Assembly: GCA_963920635.1 (NCBI GenBank)
Contig: OY987301.1
Span: 12,244,501 to 12,308,500, forward strand
Source of the DNA: Pseudeuparius sepicola
Lineage: Eukaryota > Arthropoda > Insecta > Coleoptera > Anthribidae
Reading direction: 5' to 3'
DNA: 64,000 bases
The notes below the pieces were generated by a model. The model made no database searches. It worked only from the letters and a program-made list of their open reading frames with translations, and was not told where the DNA came from. Position 1 is the stretch's first letter. Each line of letters starts with the position of its first letter. This document shows positions 58,891 through 64,000 of the stretch, one piece after another. A program made the position numbers and the translations under genes.

Positions 58891-59620
58891 AACTTCTCCA
58901 TATCTGCAATAGTTCCAACCTTCCGCGTGACCTCTAACGCCCGCCCAACCTAGATTTCGATGTTTGCGCCCCTATCGATTGTTAGCAAAATAAGGTTAAA
59001 AAAACTAGCGTCGGCCAGATCACCACCCCTCCCTGGCCGACATTCACGTCGGCATTTCGCCGGGTGCTGAGCTGTAACTGCGGCAGTAAGAATATCCCCC
59101 ACCCTCCAATGGCGCCCGGCCGTCGGGCGATAACTCGTGCCGGAGATTTACATCAAATTTTCACTAAACGAGTTGCACAGTAACCCGAATAATAAAGGAC
59201 GGGTGGCGAGGATGCTCCGGGGAGCCGGTCCGGGAGCTCGGCATTAAGCCAAATCCGCTGGCAGCGGCGGCGTAGGAACGATGGTTCGTGGGGGTGTTTC
59301 GGGTTTGCTTTGTTGGGGCCCTAAAATAGTGTAAAATTACGTTAAAGCAGGGGCCGCTCGTGCAGTGGGGCCACGGTGCCTTGGCCTTACCACCGACCAT
59401 GCCCCGTCATCGACCCTAGTTAACACAAATTCATATTAACAACTCCTAAAATAAACTTCCTGATATTAACTTACCGTTTGAATTGGCAACGGCGGAAGTG
59501 GCAACGCCGCGACCCAACTAGCGACAGCGCAGGCGGTGCGCAGGCAAGAGCCGGCCGGAGCTCTGCTAAATCCGGAGCCACCGAAAGCTGCCCGGCGAAT
59601 GTGGAATAAAATCGACAATA
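58891..59620. other. GC-rich island, largest in the window
   Basis: About 700 bp of GC-rich, CpG-containing sequence. The longest frame (minus 59164-59400) has no recognisable domain. Could be a promoter-associated or enhancer region of an unseen gene. Confidence 0.4.
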
Positions 59621-60424
59621 GTTGGGAATGGTCATTGAGTTAAATGCGCATAAAGAGCAATTCTCCTGGGTCAGGCTCCGATCATATGTTTTGTAGTATA
59701 TTGTATATTTGGCTTTCGCGGGCGGGCAAAACTTGCTACTTATTTTGCGTGCCTAGGTGATTGTGCTAAGTTAAGTAGTTTGTTTATAACGTTTAACGTT
59801 TTCAAAGTGAACAGTGTAAGTTTTTTTATTAAGAAATTCATTTTCGTCAATGGAATTTGAGCAAAAACTACAAATTAAAGAGTTGGGCAAGCCGGTACCC
59901 GATTTAACTATACTTAGAGAAAAATCAAACGGCAGGACCAAAAACGCGATGTTGTGAATTCAACAAAAGTGTCTACTTATGCGGGTGTGAAGAAACAAAC
60001 AAGTTGTTTTGTTTTGTATGTGTTTTCTTCGGCGGTGAAGAAACTTGGTCAAAAAAGTTATGCACATTTGGGATAGAATGAAGACACACGAAAAATCTAA
60101 AGGTACCTACACATAAATAACATTTTTAATTTTAATTTTAGCTAAATCCAGCATATTATCCCTAAACACTGCTTAAACATAATGAGCAGAAAAATCGGTA
60201 TGTTTTAAATCGAATAATTAAATGTGTTCGTATTTGTGGGGCTTTCGAATTGGCACTAAGAGGACACAATGAGGCTTTTTTTCCCACATTTCCAACCGAA
60301 ATGTTCTTACTCGTCTACGATTGTATATTATAATAATGAAATAATGATTGGTTGAAATATGTAATTTAAGTAAATTTTCATATTGTTTTGTAAAGTGACA
60401 TGAACTCACGCTTTGTTCATATAT

Positions 60425-60530
60425 TTTATTCTGATGATGGCTATGAGCCGAAACGCGTCAATTAAGTGTATAAAAATCTGTTAATAAAGATAAATTATTA
60501 TGGTCGAATCCCAGGAAATTAAGGAAAAAA
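60425..60530 (+). mobile_element. Penelope-like element fragment with hammerhead motif
   Basis: Plus-strand counterpart of the 42930-43090 fragment: hammerhead-like core, then ATTATGGTCGAATCCCAGGAA about 70 bp downstream, then an A-rich end. No protein-coding part is nearby. Confidence 0.55.
60431..60459 (+). ncRNA. Hammerhead-ribozyme-like motif, copy 2
   Basis: CUGAUGA, then UGGC-UAUGA-GCC as stem II, then GAAAC-GCGUC. The palindromic ACGCGU short stem III and the GUC cleavage triplet are those expected of Penelope-type hammerheads. Stem I can form partly: the AAUUAA after GUC pairs with UUUAUU before CUGAUGA with one mismatch. An unpaired U follows CUGAUGA, as in copy 1. Confidence 0.55.
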
Positions 60531-60959
60531 ATATATAATAATGTAAGGTAATTAAATTTGTTCTTAATAACTTCTTATTTTATTTTGTAAGTCTTTCTCG
60601 AAGTTGGCAGAATTATAAATTGAATCTAAATTATAAGGCATGATGAAACCACTTACCCAAATAATATACCCAATTTAATTAGAAATTAAAGCTGCTTACT
60701 CTCTCTTTATGCTTGGTCGTTCTGCCGGAAATTGATGTGTTTTTCGTTTCTTATACTGGTATATACAGTACCTAAATGACGTCATACACTTTTATATCTA
60801 TATTATGCTTTAGAGGATCTTTTGTAAAAATTACTAAAAAGTATCAAGCACCCAATCTATAGCAAAGTGGTGCAATAGTTTAAATTACTATACATGGTGT
60901 TTCGTAAGATTTAGAAAAAAAAAACATCGGCTTGAACATTTTCTGTTTATCTCAAGTTT

Positions 60960-61180
60960 AGGCCGCTTTCACTTTCTACGCCTCTGCGTTGGAAAAGAAA
61001 TCCGAAAACCCGGAAAAAACTGCGGATGCGTAAAAATCCCTAAGGGAACGGGGTCCATCATGCCGATGCTCATTCGTCGTCGTCGGCTCAATTTTTTTCC
61101 CCGGCCTTAGGGTTAATAGCATTTTGAAAACGGGGCCTCGGATTACGAATTCCGCCGCAATTCGCCTTATTACACCCTGA
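60960..61180. other. GC-rich segment
   Basis: Short GC-rich block without coding signal, inside AT-rich DNA that runs to 62.0 kb and shows no recognised gene. Confidence 0.35.
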
Positions 61181-62087
61181 GAAAGTATGTATACTATGGC
61201 TTCCTACGATATAATAAACTACGGGCAGGGTATAGAGCACAACTCAATTAGAATATCTACTAGTAGGAGTTAGGAGTATAGTTTACATTATTTTTTTATT
61301 ATAGCACGACGTGAGCGTGAAGTAATAGCGTATTACTGCACGGCGTGCCGTAAATAGTTACTTAGGTACCACACTAAATCATAGTTTTAGGTAAAAATGT
61401 ACAAAAATAAAAAGTAAGATGATTCCTAAAAATGTTACGCCAAACGATATAAAATCTTATTATAAACTTCAAGTATAAATAAAAAAGATACTTCCTGCAA
61501 CTCGCTCTATATGTAGTTTCGAAGTTCCCTCGAAATTTTAACAAGCAGAGGTCTCCGAATTCGAGCGGGAAAAATAAACGAAGTGTCGTCGAAAACCTAC
61601 ACCATTATAAGAGCTTGTTGGGATTGTTCAATGAGGCGCAAATATAACGAGCGTCCAGTCCGCTTCCTGCGAAGACCGCAGGGTATACATCAGGACACGA
61701 TATGTTATTTCATACCGACGTGGTTTTCCTTTTATTTGGTTTTCTGTTCGTCAGAAATGGTCACAACCGAAGAAACAATATCCGTCGATCTGATTTCTCC
61801 CATGTCTTTCGTTATCTAGAAACTACCTATAGGCTAAAAACTACCTAGGTACTAAAAATAATCTTTTTAAACAACGTCATTTTTTCTCAACTTTTTTTGT
61901 ATTGATTGATAAAGACTGCTCGCGGCTGTTAGGTCTGACACTTTTTTGGCCCACCATCTGGTTTCCAGAGACAAAATACAATGCAAACTACATTGTTAGC
62001 CATCGGCGCCATCTGTTTTCCAGGACATGAAGCTACAGTCGTGGGAAGTCTTATAAATACGCCAGTCAATGATAAGAGTATATTATA

Positions 62088-62952
62088 CAATGTGTCCACG
62101 GCAAAGCGGTATTATAGGTGTATATGACAATTTTATTTGCATTGCAAACACAATTTTTTGTATTCTGCTCTTGCTTCACCCAAAAACTACTTTTAGTATC
62201 TTGGACTTTAAAAAAATTATAGAGGGCACTGGTAGCAGCTTAAAAATAAAAATCGCATCAGGTAAAGTGCCTGTTCTGTGCGAAATATTGAAAAATTTTA
62301 TTAGAAAAACTTGCTCAGAATTAAAAAATATTACCTTATATCAAATTACAGAACTAAATAATTTTTTTATTTATAATTTTTATAAATATAAATGTAATCA
62401 TAATTTCAACTTATTTATTCTACCCATGTTCCTCCATTTTCAGCACACATCTCAACTCTGTTCTTAAATTCTTTGTAGCTATTTTGAATGGTTGAAGGTC
62501 AATTGAATTATTTATAGCATTTGTAATTTTAATTTTTTAAGAAGAGTATGCCATGGAAACAAAAATAAAAGTGATACGTGTCCGTGTCAGAATAATTTAT
62601 TGTGGGAGGAACATGGGTAGAATAAATAAATTTAAATTACGATTACATTTCTATTATTTAGAAAAATTAAAATAAAAAAATATTTAGTTCTGTAATTTGA
62701 TGCAACGTCATGTTTTTTAATTCTGAGAAAGTTTTTAAAATAAATTTGTTTAATATTTCGCACAGAAAAGTCACTTTACCTGTTGCGATTTTTATTTTTA
62801 AGCTGCTACCAGCGCCCTCTATAAATTTTTTAAAGTCCAAGACACTAAAAATAATTTTTGGGTGAAGCAAGAGCAGAATACAAAAAATTGTGTTTGTAAT
62901 GCAAAAAAATTGTCATATACACCTATAATACCGGTTTGCCGTGGACACATTG
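62088..62952. mobile_element. TA-flanked foldback element (865 bp)
   Basis: CAATGTGTCCACGGCAAA and its inverse TTTGCCGTGGACACATTG lie inside TA. Arms of about 380 bp cover almost the full length, sharing GTATATGACAATTTTATTTGC-like and TGCTCTTGCTTCACCC blocks. Matching reading frames occur in both arms (plus 62069-62467, minus 62667-62870 and 62819-63016), but they merely mirror each other and show no domain. The GTGTCCACGG end resembles foldback family F. Confidence 0.88.
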
Positions 62953-63086
62953 TATAAACATTAGTGATGAGTTTTATTGGGCATGAGTGTTTAGTGAAGT
63001 TTGTGAAAATCAACAAAGGAATTTTAACAATTTATTAATCAAATGTTTTGTTGGTTATTTTCAATCTGAGTACTCCAACATCTCTA

Positions 63087-63690
63087 AGCCGCGTACAAAC
63101 CAAAATTGATGCTCGAGAACTACTCGCTAATTGCTACCGAACTGTTCGGGAGCAGTTTGCGAACAAGGTGTCCAGACCAAAATTTTATTGTGTTCGGCTT
63201 GTTTCGTATTGTCATTTTTTGGAGTTCGGCATTGGTTCGCTAATGAATACAGACGATGAAGAAGATGCTCTGACTATTTGTGGTGTTTTTGTTTTGAAAA
63301 AGCCTGTGAGGAGATATTTTTTAGCATTTCGTTTTTTATAAGTAATTGGAATTTTTTGGATTCCACAAGTTCGGATGCAATTAATTTTGGCCGATCAATT
63401 CGATTATTTTCTCGTCAGTCCACTCTATTTCACACAAAAAACATTCAATTGAACTGCCACTCTTGGAATGCTAATTTATAAAATGATACGAGACGTCCAC
63501 ACCGCCAATATGTGCTCGCGAACAATTCCTTTGATCTCAATAATTTACCGCCTATCCAGCGAACTTTCCGCGAGCTGTTCGCGAACTTTAAAGAGTTCTC
63601 GAACTGCTCGCGAACCCGCGTCTACACCAAGTTTGCGAACCTGTCGCGAACTGCTCTAGAACGGTTCTCGAACTCGGTCTGTACGCGGCT
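63087..63690 (+). mobile_element. AGCCGCGTAC-ended element, copy 1 (604 bp)
   Basis: The ends AGCCGCGTACAAACC and GGTCTGTACGCGGCT are inverted and flanked by TA. Sub-terminal repeats of the GAGAACTGCTCGCGAA / TTCGCGAGCAGTTC type are packed inside both ends. An open frame beginning MNTDDEEDALTICGVF starts at 63244 and may be the N-terminus of a lost protein. It resembles PIF/Harbinger-type acidic N-termini only weakly. Confidence 0.7.
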
Positions 63691-63692
63691 TA

Positions 63693-64000
63693 AGCCGCGT
63701 ACAAACCAAAATTGATGCTCGAGAACTGCTCGCGAATTGCTACCGAACTGTTCGGGAGCAGTTTGCGAACAAGGTGTCCAGACCAAAATTTTATTGTGTT
63801 CGGCTTGTTTCGTATTGTCATTTTTTGGAGTTCGGCATTGGTTCGCTATTGAGTTGCAAAAATAATTTTGAAAATAATGAATACAGACGATAAGGAAGAT
63901 GCTCTGACTATTTGTGGTGTTTTTGTCTTCAAAAAGCCTGTGAGGAGATATTTTTTAGCATTTCGTTTTTTATAAGTAATTGGAATTTTTTGGATTCCAC
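63693..64000 (+). mobile_element. AGCCGCGTAC-ended element, copy 2, cut by window edge
   Basis: It begins one TA after the previous copy, in the same orientation. The first ~160 bp are nearly identical. It keeps about 32 bp (around 63850-63880) that copy 1 has lost, and then the same MNTDD start. It continues beyond the window. Confidence 0.7.

Noticed and set aside
60499..60516. tRNA B box (GGTCGAATCCCAGG)
   Set aside because: No A box or cloverleaf upstream. The same string recurs as part of the Penelope-like fragment.
62069..62467. 132-codon ORF as a gene
   Set aside because: It runs along one arm of a foldback, and mirrored frames occur in the other arm. No domain.

Overview
The window looks like AT-rich, gene-poor nuclear DNA of an insect. 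The reasons are two short GT-AG bounded coding exons far apart, many TA-flanked Tc1/mariner-type foldback elements, hAT and P-like/hAT-like insertions with 8-bp target duplications, Penelope-like hammerhead fragments, and frequent tracts of the TAGGTAC kind common in insect genomes. I cannot place the order; a beetle or other pterygote is plausible. No bacterial operons, tRNA genes or CRISPR arrays were seen.

Host genes. The only convincing host coding sequence is an internal exon at 19978-20111 and a 3'-terminal exon at 30180-30307 on the plus strand, with an AATAAA signal about 100 bp after the stop. Both encode charged, Arg/Glu/Ala-rich helix that is probably coiled coil. Their splice phases do not match directly, so an exon is probably missing between them. 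The family was not identified. The intron after the first exon carries a minisatellite with about 204-bp higher-order periodicity. GC-rich single-copy islands (5.1, 14.1, 23.4, 28.2, 34.0, 36.5, 41.4, 44.4, 55.2, 57.0, 59.2, 61.1 kb) break up the repeats and may be old regulatory DNA.

Mobile DNA fills most of the rest. (1) TA-flanked foldback elements lie at 3.5, 6.5, 13.2, 23.7, 24.3, 26.3, 31.6, 32.9, 37.0, 41.8 and 62.1 kb; two carry decayed mariner-like transposase pieces, and a third decayed tail lies at 1.7 kb. (2) A hAT copy with perfect 8-bp target duplication sits inside the 3.5 kb foldback and keeps the hAT C-terminal domain. Another hAT-like element lies at 44.9-46.2 kb. (3) An intact-looking 2.41-kb element at 48.2-50.6 kb has 59-bp inverted ends and 8-bp duplications and carries a two-exon THAP-domain gene but no visible transposase catalytic domain. 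(4) Four copies of an unusual unit contain an 89-nt gap-free 5S-rRNA-like segment, and the arrays of that unit end in a long hairpin. (5) Two Penelope-like fragments carry hammerhead-ribozyme-like motifs. (6) A family of AT-rich elements recurs at 18.3, 19.1, 35.5 and 50.9 kb.

The most striking single object is the array at 51685-52764. It is exactly 40 monomers of 27 bp arranged as 20 identical 54-bp dimers, apparently error free, open in all three plus frames and in one minus frame. It begins next to the end of one of the AT-rich element copies.
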